DNA from: Rothia koreensis
Lineage (GTDB): Bacteria; Actinomycetota; Actinomycetes; Actinomycetales; Micrococcaceae
DNA: 64,000 bases
NCBI RefSeq assembly: GCF_004136575.1
Contig: NZ_NOIQ01000001.1
Coordinates: 372,001 to 436,000 of the forward strand
Direction of reading: 5' to 3'
A program made the translations under genes and the position numbers. Under the pieces are notes generated by a model that did no database searches, had not been told where the DNA came from, and saw only the letters and a list, made by a program, of their open reading frames with translations. Below, piece after piece: positions 7,421 to 16,467 of the stretch. Each line of letters begins with the position of its first letter. The first letter of the stretch is position 1.

Positions 7421-8358
7421 TGCCGATCGATACCATCGCCCCCAGCGCGCTCGCCGCAGGAGACTTCCTGGGGCGCATCTTCGTCTTCGACGACTACGGC
7501 GCACTGTTCTCCCTGCTCAGCCAGTCCATCGTGGCGGGCGCCGTGCTCGCCCTCATCGGTGGTTTCATCGGAACCTTCGTGATGATGCGCGACGGGTCCT
7601 TTGCGGTGCACGGCATCGCGGAGCTCTCCTTCGCGGGAGCCGCGCTGTTCCTTTTCGTCGGTTTGGACGTGATCACCGGTTCACTCGTCGGATCGATCGC
7701 GGCGGCGGCCATCATCGGAATCCTGGGAGCGAGAGCGAGCCACAACAGCTCGTTCATCGGGGTGCTGATGCCGTTCGGACTGGGCCTCGGGATCCTGTTC
7801 CTGTCCCTGTACCAAGGACGGTCCGCGAACAAGTTCTCGTTGCTCACCGGGCAGATCGTTTCCGTGGACGCGGCCCAGGTCTCCGAGATGGTGATCGGAG
7901 CAGTCGTCGTGATCGGCGGACTGCTCGCGGTCTGGAGGCCGCTGACCTTCGCGAGCCTCGACCCGGACGTGGCCACCGCCAAGGGTGTCCCGCTCCGGGG
8001 ACTGTCCATGGTCTTCATGCTTCTGCTGGGCGTCTCGGTGGCCCTCTCGGTCCAGGTCGTCGGTTCCTTGCTGGTCCTGGCGCTGCTGATCACCCCGGCG
8101 GCCGCCGCGATCCAACTGACCGCGTCACCGGTCAAGGCGGTCGTACTGTCCGTCGTGTTCGCCGAATTGTCCACGGTGGGCGGGATCATGCTCGCGCTCG
8201 CGGGGTCACTGCCGATCAGTCCCTACGTGACCACGATTTCGTTCCTGATCTACATCGTGTGCCGGGTCATCGCCATGATGCGGCGTCGCCTGACCGGCTC
8301 GGGCAGGATCTCGGCTCAGGAGAATCAGGAGGAGCCGGCAACCTCGCGGGTGCACTGA
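7420..8358 (+). CDS. znuB: Zinc ABC transporter permease
   Basis: 312-residue integral membrane permease of the ABC-3 family (ZnuB/MntB/TroC type) with about eight hydrophobic segments (for example VAGAVLALIGGFIGTFVMM and the SLVGSIAAAAIIGIL region). It carries the family motif around GVPLRGLSMVFMLLLGVSVALSVQVVGSLLV. It overlaps znuC by one base. The 3' end overlaps the convergent zur gene by 34 bp. Confidence 0.92.
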   Translation: MPIDTIAPSALAAGDFLGRIFVFDDYGALFSLLSQSIVAGAVLALIGGFIGTFVMMRDGSFAVHGIAELSFAGAALFLFVGLDVITGSLVGSIAAAAIIGILGARASHNSSFIGVLMPFGLGLGILFLSLYQGRSANKFSLLTGQIVSVDAAQVSEMVIGAVVVIGGLLAVWRPLTFASLDPDVATAKGVPLRGLSMVFMLLLGVSVALSVQVVGSLLVLALLITPAAAAIQLTASPVKAVVLSVVFAELSTVGGIMLALAGSLPISPYVTTISFLIYIVCRVIAMMRRRLTGSGRISAQENQEEPATSRVH

Positions 8359-8789
8359 GCGCACAAGCCCGTCAGCTCGATGGTGTGGGCGATCTGGGTG
8401 TAGCCGGATGCGGCTCCCACCTGTTCCGCCCAGCGCTCGACGACATCGGCCTCGATGTCCTCGGCCGCGCCACAGCGCCTGCACAGCAAGTGGTGATGGT
8501 GATCGTCGGCCGAGCACTTGCGGTACAGGGCCTGGCCGTCGTCGCCCTGCACCACGTCCACGTCTCCGGTGTCCTCGAGGGACTGGAGAATTCGATAGAC
8601 CGTCGCCAAGGAGACCCGTCCGCCCCGGTCGGCGACGATGCGGTGGAAGTCCTGCGCCGAATGGAAGTCTTCCAGGGTGTCGAGGGCCTCCACCACGGTC
8701 CTGCGCTGACGCGTATTCCGGTGCTCCTGGCTGGAGCGCGCGTCGGCGGACCTCTCGCGTCCCTCGTGCGCGGGTCGTTGCGCCGCCAT
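8325..8789 (-). CDS. zur: Fur-family metalloregulator, probable zinc uptake regulator
   Basis: 154-residue Fur-family repressor. The winged helix at about residues 28-90 contains FHSAQDFHRIV and VSLATVYRILQSLEDTGDV. The metal-binding dimerisation domain has a His cluster (DDHHHHLLC, residues 96-103) and two CxxC pairs (CRRC 103-106, CAQC 143-146), the structural zinc site of Zur and related proteins. With zinc bound it should repress uptake genes; the inverted repeat in front of znuA is the obvious target. It is transcribed towards znuB and overlaps it tail to tail by 34 bp. Iron or peroxide sensing cannot be excluded on sequence alone, but the context argues for zinc. Confidence 0.87.
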   Translation of the reverse strand: MAAQRPAHEGRERSADARSSQEHRNTRQRRTVVEALDTLEDFHSAQDFHRIVADRGGRVSLATVYRILQSLEDTGDVDVVQGDDGQALYRKCSADDHHHHLLCRRCGAAEDIEADVVERWAEQVGAASGYTQIAHTIELTGLCAQCTREVAGSS

Positions 8790-8954
8790 GCTAGTCCCTC
8801 TTTCTGCCGGTTCCTGGAGCGGGCTCGTCCCAGCCCGGTCGGTTGCGGTTCACCGCCGCATCCCATTGTGCACATTCTAGGTGCGACGAGGTCGTCCATC
8901 GCGCAGGGCGTAACGGCCCCGACAAGCCCCTTCGCCGTGATGGTGCCGGCGAGA

Positions 8955-8960
8955 TAGTCT
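8955..8960 (+). promoter_or_regulatory. -10 element, leaderless configuration
   Basis: TAGTCT, 7 nt before the ATG at 8968 of the metallo-hydrolase gene. It leaves no room for a ribosome binding site on the transcript. Confidence 0.5.
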
Positions 8961-8967
8961 GGGTGTC

Positions 8968-9642
8968 ATGCGACTCACCAAGTTCACGCATTCGTGCGTA
9001 CGCCTGGACAAGGACGGTTCCGTCCTGGTCCTCGACCCGGGCAATTTTTCGACCGCCGAGGAACTCAGGGAGGCGCTGGACGGCGTCGACCACATCCTCG
9101 TGACCCACGAGCACCCGGACCACTACGACGCCGACGTCGTCAACGAATTCCTCGACCGCCATCCGGACGTCCAGGTCCACGCTCCCGGTTCGATCGCCGA
9201 CGACATCAAGAGTGCCGTATCGGCCCCCGATCGCGTGCACGAGGTGCGCGGCGAAGAATCCTTCGACCTTTCCCCGTTCTCGGTCCGGACCTTCGGCGGT
9301 CAGCACGCCCTGATCCACCCACTGGTTCCGATCGTCGAGAACATCGGTTTCATGATCGACGAAACCCTGTACCACCCGGGGGACAGCCTCATCGTTCCCG
9401 ACGCCGTCCACGTGGGGAACCTCCTGGTGCCGATTCACGCTCCGTGGAACAAACTGCACGAAGTGGTGGATTTCGTGATCTCCGTCGGCGCCGACCATGC
9501 CTATCCCATCCACGACGGTCTCCTCGCGGAGCGCGGCCTCGCGATGCTGACCAACCATCTGAAGACTTTCGGCGGAAAGTACGGAACAACGTACGCGCGC
9601 CTGGACCCGTACGAATCAGTCGACCTGGAGGAGACACCGTGA
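8968..9642 (+). CDS. Metallo-beta-lactamase-fold hydrolase
   Basis: 224-residue MBL-fold protein of the UlaG-like/UPF0173 type. The metal motif THEHPDHYD (His47, His49, Asp51, His52) follows strand HILV. Further ligand regions are GGQHALIH and HPGDSLIVP, and a late YPIHDGLL. Proteins of this group are mostly uncharacterised Zn-dependent hydrolases, so no substrate can be named. It overlaps the downstream HIT gene by 4 nt (GTGA), so the two are co-translated. The start is placed at the ATG directly after a -10 hexamer. Confidence 0.85.
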   Translation: MRLTKFTHSCVRLDKDGSVLVLDPGNFSTAEELREALDGVDHILVTHEHPDHYDADVVNEFLDRHPDVQVHAPGSIADDIKSAVSAPDRVHEVRGEESFDLSPFSVRTFGGQHALIHPLVPIVENIGFMIDETLYHPGDSLIVPDAVHVGNLLVPIHAPWNKLHEVVDFVISVGADHAYPIHDGLLAERGLAMLTNHLKTFGGKYGTTYARLDPYESVDLEETP

Positions 9643-10064
9643 GCACCGTATTCACCAAAATCATTGAGGGAGACCTGCCCGGCCGCTTTGTCTGGAAGGA
9701 CGACAAGGCCGTGGGCTTCCTGTCCATCGCACCGTTGTCCATGGGTCATGTGCTCGTGGTGCCTCGCGAGGAAATCGACCACTGGGTCGATCTTCCCCAA
9801 GACCTTGCCCTGCATCTGATGGCCGTGTGCCGGACCATTGGTCAGGCGATCAACGAGGTCTACGACCCGGTCCGCGTCGGACTCATGATTCAGGGCTTCG
9901 AGGTTCCCCACGCGCATCTGCACGTCTGGCCGACCAACTCGATCGAAGAATTCAGCTTCGATCAGGTGGACAACGATCCCGACCAGGACGCCATGGACGA
10001 GGCCGCCGCATCGATTCGTGACGCGCTCACCCGTGCGGGGCATTCCGAGGCAGAGGTCGGCTGA
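9639..10064 (+). CDS. HIT-family nucleotide-binding hydrolase
   Basis: 141-residue histidine triad protein with the catalytic motif HAHLHVW (His91, His93, His95) and the N-terminal FTKIIEGDLPGRFV and GHVLVVPRE segments. HIT proteins hydrolyse or transfer AMP from nucleotide conjugates such as adenosine phosphoramidates; the substrate here is unknown. The GTG start overlaps the stop of the MBL hydrolase, with GGAGGAG upstream inside that gene. A short GC hairpin lies about 46 nt after the stop. Confidence 0.87.
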   Translation: MSTVFTKIIEGDLPGRFVWKDDKAVGFLSIAPLSMGHVLVVPREEIDHWVDLPQDLALHLMAVCRTIGQAINEVYDPVRVGLMIQGFEVPHAHLHVWPTNSIEEFSFDQVDNDPDQDAMDEAAASIRDALTRAGHSEAEVG

Positions 10065-10110
10065 CGGCCCGAGCCGGAGTCGACACCGAGGGGAGCGGTC
10101 GCAAGCCCCC

Positions 10111-10126
10111 GTCGGGCTGGCCCGAC
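10111..10126 (+). terminator. Small hairpin after the MBL-HIT operon
   Basis: GTCGGG-CTGG-CCCGAC, a 6-bp GC stem with a tetraloop, in the 120-bp gap before the histidine kinase gene. No T run follows. Confidence 0.35.
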
Positions 10127-10184
10127 ACCGTATTGACCAGCTGGTCGGATGGTCCGGAGGCTCCGATGTCACGACGATGGAACC

Positions 10185-11567
10185 ATGAACGCATGTGCCG
10201 ATGACATGAGCGAAGAATCCGCCTCCGCGACCGACCCGCGGTGGGGGAATGGAACTGACCCGCAGGGCACGGTCCCGAGAACCCGGGGTGATTCCTGGTT
10301 GCGCCGCTGGGGCCGCGCGAGCGTGTATCTGCTGGGCAGTTTTCCCGTGTCCCTTGTTTCCTTCATCGTGGTCGTCACGCTGCTGAGTGCGGGGGTCGGG
10401 TTGCTTCCGGTGTTCCTGCTCGGCGTGTTCCTGCTGTGGGGCGCGATCTATTACGGTCGAGGGGTCAGCTGGATTGAGAGGAGCCAGGTCGCGTGGCTCC
10501 GGGGCCGGCCACCGCGACGGCCCATCCCGCCGCGTCCCGGCCAGGGTCTGATCGACAGGTTCAAGGCCGACGCCGGCCACGGGCAGTCGTGGATGAATAT
10601 TGCGTGGATACTGGTGGACTTCGTGGTCTCCACGGTGGTCTTCTGGGTGGTCTTCGCCTGGTGGTGCGTGGTCTTGGCCGGAATCGCCGGTCCGATCACC
10701 TTGATGATCCGGTCCGGGTCGGACAATCCGCTGAACTACGGGTCCCTGGCCGACCTGCTCTCCTGGTCGCAGACGGGAATTCCGTTCGTGTCCGATCACC
10801 CGTACCTGACCGAAGCGTTCGGTTACATGCTCCTGGCTCTCGTGTTCCTGGTGACCCTGCCGTGGCTGACCCTCGGGCTGGCCAGAATCCGCTCCGAACT
10901 GTCCTCGGCCATGTTGTGCTTGCCGGAATCCGCGCGTCACCGGGTCGCCGCGTTGCAAGGGTCCCGTGCCGCTGCCCGGCGGGCCGAAGGAGATGCCCTC
11001 CGTCGCCTCGAACGCGACATCCACGATGGACCGCAACAGCGACTGGTTCGACTCGGCATGGATATTTCCAGGGCCCAGCGTTTCGTGTCCACGGATCCGG
11101 AGAAGGCCGACCGCATTCTCCGGGAGGCCGGTGCACAGAACCAGGAAACACTCCAGGAGCTTCGTCAGTTGTCTCGAGGCATCGCGCCGGCCCTGCTGGT
11201 GGACCGGGGCCTCCGTGCCGCGGTCAGCGAATCCGTGGTCCGTTCCGGGGTTCCCGTGGCCCTCCGGTGGGATGCGGACGAAAACCTCCCGTCCCACGTG
11301 GAGATGCCCGCCTACTTCCTGATCTCCGAGGCTCTGGTGAACGTCAACAAGCACTCCGGCGCCTCGGAAGCCCTCGTGGCGGTTCACCGGGAGGCCGACC
11401 GCCTCGTCGTCGAAGTGCGCGACGACGGCGTCGGGGGAGCCTCCGTGGCCAAGGGCCACGGCCTGGCCGGTCTGGAGGACCGTCTGCGCGGCGTCGACGG
11501 CGAGCTCAACGTCGAATCCCCGGCCGGGGAAGGAACCCTCATCAGGGGAGTCATACCGTGCGAATAG
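10185..11567 (+). CDS. Membrane sensor histidine kinase (HisKA_3/NarL-type)
   Basis: About 460 residues. The N-terminal half has four hydrophobic segments (VYLLGSFPVSLVSFIVVVTL, VFLLGVFLLWGAIYY, a pair near residues 135-170 and one near 215-245) in the style of the actinobacterial 'putative sensor' domain. The kinase core has the HisKA_3 motif ERDIHDGPQQRL with the phosphorylated His at about 280, then ALVNVNKHSGAS and EVRDDGVGG/GHGLAGLEDRL for ATP binding. The signal is unknown. The ATG at 10185 is a compromise: in-frame ATGs at 10149 and 10206 are also possible and none has a clear ribosome binding site. It overlaps the response regulator by 10 nt. Confidence 0.85.
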   Translation: MNACADDMSEESASATDPRWGNGTDPQGTVPRTRGDSWLRRWGRASVYLLGSFPVSLVSFIVVVTLLSAGVGLLPVFLLGVFLLWGAIYYGRGVSWIERSQVAWLRGRPPRRPIPPRPGQGLIDRFKADAGHGQSWMNIAWILVDFVVSTVVFWVVFAWWCVVLAGIAGPITLMIRSGSDNPLNYGSLADLLSWSQTGIPFVSDHPYLTEAFGYMLLALVFLVTLPWLTLGLARIRSELSSAMLCLPESARHRVAALQGSRAAARRAEGDALRRLERDIHDGPQQRLVRLGMDISRAQRFVSTDPEKADRILREAGAQNQETLQELRQLSRGIAPALLVDRGLRAAVSESVVRSGVPVALRWDADENLPSHVEMPAYFLISEALVNVNKHSGASEALVAVHREADRLVVEVRDDGVGGASVAKGHGLAGLEDRLRGVDGELNVESPAGEGTLIRGVIPCE

Positions 11568-12220
11568 TGATTGCCGACGATTCGGCGCTCTTGCGGCAAG
11601 GGCTCCGGCTCATTCTCGAGGACGACGGGCACGAGGTCATCGCCGATGTCGAGGACGGTCCCTCGATGAAGCGGGCCGCGCTCGAGCTGGACCCTGACCT
11701 GACGGTGTGCGACATCCGTATGCCGCCCTCCCACACGGACGAAGGGCTGCGCGCCAGCGTGGAGGTGCGCCGTGAACGCCCGAATGCCCCGATCCTGTTG
11801 CTGAGCCAGTACGTGGTTCTCGCCTACGCCGAGGACTTGGTCGCTTCGGGCACGGGATCCATCGGCTACGTGCTGAAGGATCGCGTCTCGGACATCGATG
11901 CCTTTCTGGACTCGTGCCGCCGGGTTGCCGACGGCGGGACGGTGCTCGATCCGCACGTGGTCCAGCAGCTTCTGCTCCGGGACAAGCATGGAGGCGACGC
12001 GCCGCTCGCCTCGCTGACGTCCCGTGAGACCGAGGTGCTCGGACTCATGGCCGAAGGGCACACCAACGCCGGGATCGCCGAGGCTCTCTTCATCGGTGAG
12101 GGCGGGGTCGAGAAACACTGCCAGAGAATATTCGCGAAGCTCGGGCTGACCGAGGCCGACGACGTCCACCGGCGGGTCACCGCGGTCCTGCGGTACCTCA
12201 AACGAGGCGGGGCCACCTGA
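11558..12220 (+). CDS. LuxR/NarL-family response regulator
   Basis: 220-residue partner of the preceding kinase. The receiver domain has the acidic pair Asp7/Asp8, phospho-acceptor Asp52 in LTVCDIRMP, and the lysine in YVLKDRV. The C-terminal LuxR-type helix-turn-helix begins near residue 147 (LTSRETEVLGLMAEGHTNAGIA, then VEKHCQRIFAKLGL). The GTG start lies inside the kinase 3' end, so the two proteins are made from one mRNA. The gene ends 33 bp before the convergent hrpA. Neighbours give no clue to the regulon. Confidence 0.9.
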   Translation: MRIVIADDSALLRQGLRLILEDDGHEVIADVEDGPSMKRAALELDPDLTVCDIRMPPSHTDEGLRASVEVRRERPNAPILLLSQYVVLAYAEDLVASGTGSIGYVLKDRVSDIDAFLDSCRRVADGGTVLDPHVVQQLLLRDKHGGDAPLASLTSRETEVLGLMAEGHTNAGIAEALFIGEGGVEKHCQRIFAKLGLTEADDVHRRVTAVLRYLKRGGAT

Positions 12221-12253
12221 TGACCGGCCCCGGGCAACGACCGTGACGGCGTC

Positions 12254-15200
12254 TCAGGCGTGGGCGATCTGCTCGATCGCCTGCTTCTGCGCTTTTCGGA
12301 CCCTCTGCACGGAGACGGGCCGGGCCGTGCCGAGCTCCTGGGCGAAGTAGCTGACTCGGAGTTCCTCGATCATCCATCCGACATCCGCGAGCGGTGGGGG
12401 AACGACTCCGTCGACCGAATACTTCTCCGCAGCGGCGTCGTAGTCGTCTTCCAGGGCCTGGACTTCGAGCATCGACGTCGTGTCCTTGGAGAGGCGCTCG
12501 CCCATCTTCTCGATCCTCCGGCTCATCCCGTCGAGGTAGCGGGGCACGTGAACGAGCCGGTCGTACCCTGTGGCGGCCACGAACCCGGGATAGACCAGGC
12601 TCTCGAGTTGGGCCTTCATGTCGTTGACGTTGTTGATCACTGCCAACGACGCCGAGGTCTTGAGTTGTTTGCGCACCTGAGTGGCCGTCTTGAGGATGCG
12701 TGCGACGAGACTTGTGACCGCGAAGACCGTATCGATCAGTTCGGCGCGGACCTCATGGATCAGCGCCTCGAACTCGGTTCGGGTCTTCGGCGCGGTTGCG
12801 GGCGTGAGCTTGTCCAAGGCGGCGACCGTACAGTCCGCGATCAGCGATTCGACCGATCCGTGGGGATTCTGCGTGAAGACAATTTTCTCATCATTCTTCA
12901 GGTGGTCGGAGACGTACTTCTGCGGGGACGGCACGCGTAGCGAGAGCAACCGGATCGTGGCTTGTCTCTGGGACCGGTCCCGTTCGTCTTCGGAGGCCAT
13001 GACCCGCACGGCGACGCTCCGGCCCTCGTCCACGAGACCGGGGTAGCCTTCGACCCGTTGCCCAGCAATGGTGCGGGTAATCCTGGGTGGAACATCCGTT
13101 TCCGGCCAGTCGTTCAAACCGGACACCTCCACGACTCCCGAGCCTTCGGCGGATCCCGATCCTGCTCGGTCGTTCCGCGAGGCCACGGCGGCTTCTGACG
13201 ACGTCCCGGATCCGGGTCCGCCCTTCGCGATGTCGGATGCGCCCTCGCCGGACCCCTGGCTCTGGGAGGCCACCCGGGCCAGTGCGTCCGGCGACGCACC
13301 CAGCGATGCGGCCAGCGCGGATCGGATCTGCGGGCGCAGATCCTCCTGGAGCGCCGTCAGGTCCTTCCCTTCGCCGAGAAGCTTGTTCCCGGCATCGCGC
13401 ACCTGGAACGTCATGCGCAAGTGGTCGGGGACTGCATCCCAATTCCAGGACCCCGGAGGTATCACGTACCCCTTGAGGCGCCGGAGAACGAGCTCGAGGG
13501 AAGGGAGAAGCTCGTCGTGCAACGGCTCGAAGTCGGCGTCGAGAGCCTGGACGGCCTGTCTGGCGACGTCGGGCGCGGGTACGAAATTCTTCCGAGAAGC
13601 CTTGGGCAACGACTTGATCAGTGCGGTCACGAGTTCGTGGCGGAGCCCCGGGATCATCCACTCGAACGGCTCGGGCCGGATCTGGTTCAGGAAGACGATA
13701 GGAACCTGCACGAATACCCCGTCGGCCTCCGGACTGGTTCCTGGGGCCGCCGGTGCGAACTCGTACGTGAGGTCCAGTCGCAACTGCGAATCCGAGGTCG
13801 GAAGGACCCAGGTCCTCGGGAACTGGGATTCGTCGTAATCCCGGGCTTCCTCGTCGATGAGGTTCTCGGGATCCAGGTCGAGCAGATGCTCGTTCTGTGG
13901 CCGAGTCTTCTTCCACCACCGATCGAAGTGGCGTTCCGAGACCACGTCCGCTGGGATGCGGGCGTCGTAGAAGTCGAAGATGACGTCGTCGTCCACCCGC
14001 AGATCACGACGCCGCAACCGGGCTTCGAGCTGGTCGATCTCGGCCAGCCGTTTCTGATTGCGGTGGAAGAACCGGTGCCTGGTCCGCCAGTCACCCTCCA
14101 CCAGGGCCTTGCGGATGAACAGCTCGCGGGAGAGGACGGGGTCGATGCGCCAGTAGTTGACGGGCCGATCGGTCACGACCGGAACCCCGAAGAGCGTGGC
14201 CTTGTCGTAGGCCATGACCGAACCTCGCTTGGCCGACCAGTACGGTTCGGAGTACGTGTGCTTGAGCAGCGACCCGGCGGCTTCCTCGATCCAGCGCGGA
14301 TCCACCGAGGCATTGACGCGGGCCCACAACTTGGACGTCTCGACGAGTTCGGCGGACACGATCCAGTCCGGATTCTTCTTGAACAAGGACGATCCGGGGA
14401 AGATGGAGAAGCGTGTTCCCCGCGCGCCCTGGTATTCGTGCCTGCGCTGGTCCTTCAACCCGATGTGGCTCAACAGGCCGGCCAAGAGGGACCGGTGGAC
14501 GGCCTCCTCGGTTTCACCCACTCGAATGGTCCGACCGCGGGACACCTTGACCCCGGCCCGCGAGCCCAGGTTCCGCAACTGCTCGTAGAGGTCCTGCCAC
14601 TCCCGAACCCGCAGGTAGTTGATGTACTCCCGCCGACACATCTTGCGGAACTGGGACGAAGAGAGCTCCGCCTGTTTCTCCTGGAGGTACTGCCACAACA
14701 ACAGGTACCCGGAGAAATCGGAGGTCTCGTCCTTGAACCGTGCATGTCGTTCATCGGCTTGGGCCCGCTGCTCGGTCGGTCGCTCGCGCGGGTCCTGGAT
14801 CGTCAGCGCGGCGGCCAGCACCATGACTTCCTTGGCAACGCCCAGTTCCTGAGCCGCAACGATCATGCGTCCGAGCCTCGGGTCCACGGGGAACGCCGAG
14901 AGCTTGCGCCCGACCGCGGTCAGGGGAGAGTCAGTCCTGGAACCGCGGGACCGTCCCTTAGTCTTGGTCCTCCCGGCCCGTTCCGCGTCCCGATCGGAGG
15001 AATCCTTGAGGGCGCCGAGCTCCCTCAGCACGTTGACGCCGTCGGAGATCGAACGCTTCGCCGGAGGCTGGACGAAGGGGAACCGTTCCATGTCTCCGGG
15101 GGAGCGGACGACGCCGATCGACATCGTGTGCAGGATGACCGACGCCAAGTTCGTGCGCAGTATCTCGGGGTCGGTGAACTCGGCCCGGGAGAGGAAATCC

Positions 15201-16372
15201 TCTTCCGAATAGAGCCGGATCGCGATGCCGTCCGACACGCGACCGCAACGGCCCGAGCGCTGATTCGCGCTGGCCTGCGAAATCCTCTCGATGGGCAGAC
15301 GCTGGACCTTGGTCCGCACGGAGTAGCGAGAGATTCGGGCGGTCCCCGGATCGATCACGTACTTGATCCCCGGAACCGTCAACGAGGTCTCCGCGACGTT
15401 GGTGGCCAGCACGATCCGGGGCTTGCCGGACGGGCGGAACACCTTGTGCTGCTCGGACATCGAGAGCCGCGCGAACAGCGGCAGGATCTCCGTCCCGGCC
15501 AGCGACCGGTGCTTCTTCGCGAGGTCCTCGAGGGCGTCGGCCGCGTCCCGGATCTCGCGCTCGCCGGAGAAGAAGATCAGAATGTCGCCTGGGTCCTCAT
15601 TCTTGAGTTCCAGCACGGCATCGCAGATGGCGTCCAGGGGGTCCCTGTCCTCGGCGTCGAGATCATCGGCGTCGTCGTCGGACTGGGCCGAGCCCTCGAG
15701 CGGCCGGTAGCGGATCTCCACCGGATAGGTGCGACCCGAGACCTCGACGACCGGGGCCGCGTCCTCCGGCATCGGCTCGTCCTCCGTGTGCTCGGCAACG
15801 GGGTCGAAGCTCGGGGCGAAATGGCGAGCGAAACGGTCCGGGTCGATGGTCGCGGACGTGATGATGACCTTGAGATCGGGCCGCTGCGGCAGGATTCTCT
15901 TCAGATACCCCAGGATGAAGTCGATGTTCAGGGACCGCTCGTGCGCCTCGTCGATGATGATGGCGGAATACTTCTTCAGAAGGGGATCGTGGGGGATCTC
16001 CGCCAACAGAATGCCGTCGGTCATGAGCTTGATCGAGGTCTGTTCGCTGACTTCGGCGGTGAAACGGACCTGGTAACCGACCGTTTGCCCCAGATCCTCG
16101 CCCAATTCCTCGGCGATCCGTTCCGCCACGGATCTGGCCGCGAGCCGGCGGGGCTGGGTGTGCCCGACCATGCCGCCGGCGTCCAGGCCCAGATCGAGGC
16201 ACATCTTCGGGATCTGCGTGGTCTTGCCGGAACCGGTCTCGCCGGCGATCACCACGACCTGATGGTCCCGAATGGCATTCATGATGTCTTCCCTGCGGGC
16301 CGAAACGGGCAGGGACTCGGGGTACGTGATGTGGCGGCGAACGGGGTCGGAATGCACGGGCTGGTCAGACAT
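12254..16372 (-). CDS. hrpA: ATP-dependent RNA helicase HrpA
   Basis: 1372-residue DEAH-box helicase, close to the length of E. coli HrpA. Walker A GETGSGKT is at residues 44-51 and the DEAH box IIIDEAHERS at 141-144. SAT is in KVIITSATIDPDRFARHF, and motif VI appears as QRSGRCGRVSDG. The helicase-associated domain follows, then an OB-like region. The C-terminal DUF3418 half includes a Gly/Ser-rich stretch around residues 1040-1095 that is probably disordered. HrpA acts on RNA; in E. coli it rescues stalled or collided ribosomes, so a translation quality-control role is the best inference. Long open frames on the opposite strand are codon-bias shadows. Confidence 0.95.
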   Translation of the reverse strand: MSDQPVHSDPVRRHITYPESLPVSARREDIMNAIRDHQVVVIAGETGSGKTTQIPKMCLDLGLDAGGMVGHTQPRRLAARSVAERIAEELGEDLGQTVGYQVRFTAEVSEQTSIKLMTDGILLAEIPHDPLLKKYSAIIIDEAHERSLNIDFILGYLKRILPQRPDLKVIITSATIDPDRFARHFAPSFDPVAEHTEDEPMPEDAAPVVEVSGRTYPVEIRYRPLEGSAQSDDDADDLDAEDRDPLDAICDAVLELKNEDPGDILIFFSGEREIRDAADALEDLAKKHRSLAGTEILPLFARLSMSEQHKVFRPSGKPRIVLATNVAETSLTVPGIKYVIDPGTARISRYSVRTKVQRLPIERISQASANQRSGRCGRVSDGIAIRLYSEEDFLSRAEFTDPEILRTNLASVILHTMSIGVVRSPGDMERFPFVQPPAKRSISDGVNVLRELGALKDSSDRDAERAGRTKTKGRSRGSRTDSPLTAVGRKLSAFPVDPRLGRMIVAAQELGVAKEVMVLAAALTIQDPRERPTEQRAQADERHARFKDETSDFSGYLLLWQYLQEKQAELSSSQFRKMCRREYINYLRVREWQDLYEQLRNLGSRAGVKVSRGRTIRVGETEEAVHRSLLAGLLSHIGLKDQRRHEYQGARGTRFSIFPGSSLFKKNPDWIVSAELVETSKLWARVNASVDPRWIEEAAGSLLKHTYSEPYWSAKRGSVMAYDKATLFGVPVVTDRPVNYWRIDPVLSRELFIRKALVEGDWRTRHRFFHRNQKRLAEIDQLEARLRRRDLRVDDDVIFDFYDARIPADVVSERHFDRWWKKTRPQNEHLLDLDPENLIDEEARDYDESQFPRTWVLPTSDSQLRLDLTYEFAPAAPGTSPEADGVFVQVPIVFLNQIRPEPFEWMIPGLRHELVTALIKSLPKASRKNFVPAPDVARQAVQALDADFEPLHDELLPSLELVLRRLKGYVIPPGSWNWDAVPDHLRMTFQVRDAGNKLLGEGKDLTALQEDLRPQIRSALAASLGASPDALARVASQSQGSGEGASDIAKGGPGSGTSSEAAVASRNDRAGSGSAEGSGVVEVSGLNDWPETDVPPRITRTIAGQRVEGYPGLVDEGRSVAVRVMASEDERDRSQRQATIRLLSLRVPSPQKYVSDHLKNDEKIVFTQNPHGSVESLIADCTVAALDKLTPATAPKTRTEFEALIHEVRAELIDTVFAVTSLVARILKTATQVRKQLKTSASLAVINNVNDMKAQLESLVYPGFVAATGYDRLVHVPRYLDGMSRRIEKMGERLSKDTTSMLEVQALEDDYDAAAEKYSVDGVVPPPLADVGWMIEELRVSYFAQELGTARPVSVQRVRKAQKQAIEQIAHA

Positions 16373-16381
16373 ATTGCTCCC

Positions 16382-16387
16382 AGTTTA
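16382..16387 (-). promoter_or_regulatory. -10 element of hrpA (very short leader)
   Basis: TAAACT on the minus strand, 9 nt before the hrpA ATG. The leader would be only about 3 nt, although a GGGAG lies in the gap. Confidence 0.45.
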
Positions 16388-16467
16388 CCGGGCGGAGCCC
16401 GAGGTGCGATCGGCCCGGTCCGCACGAATATTCGGTCGGCCGGTGCTCGTGGGGCACCCCGAAAACT

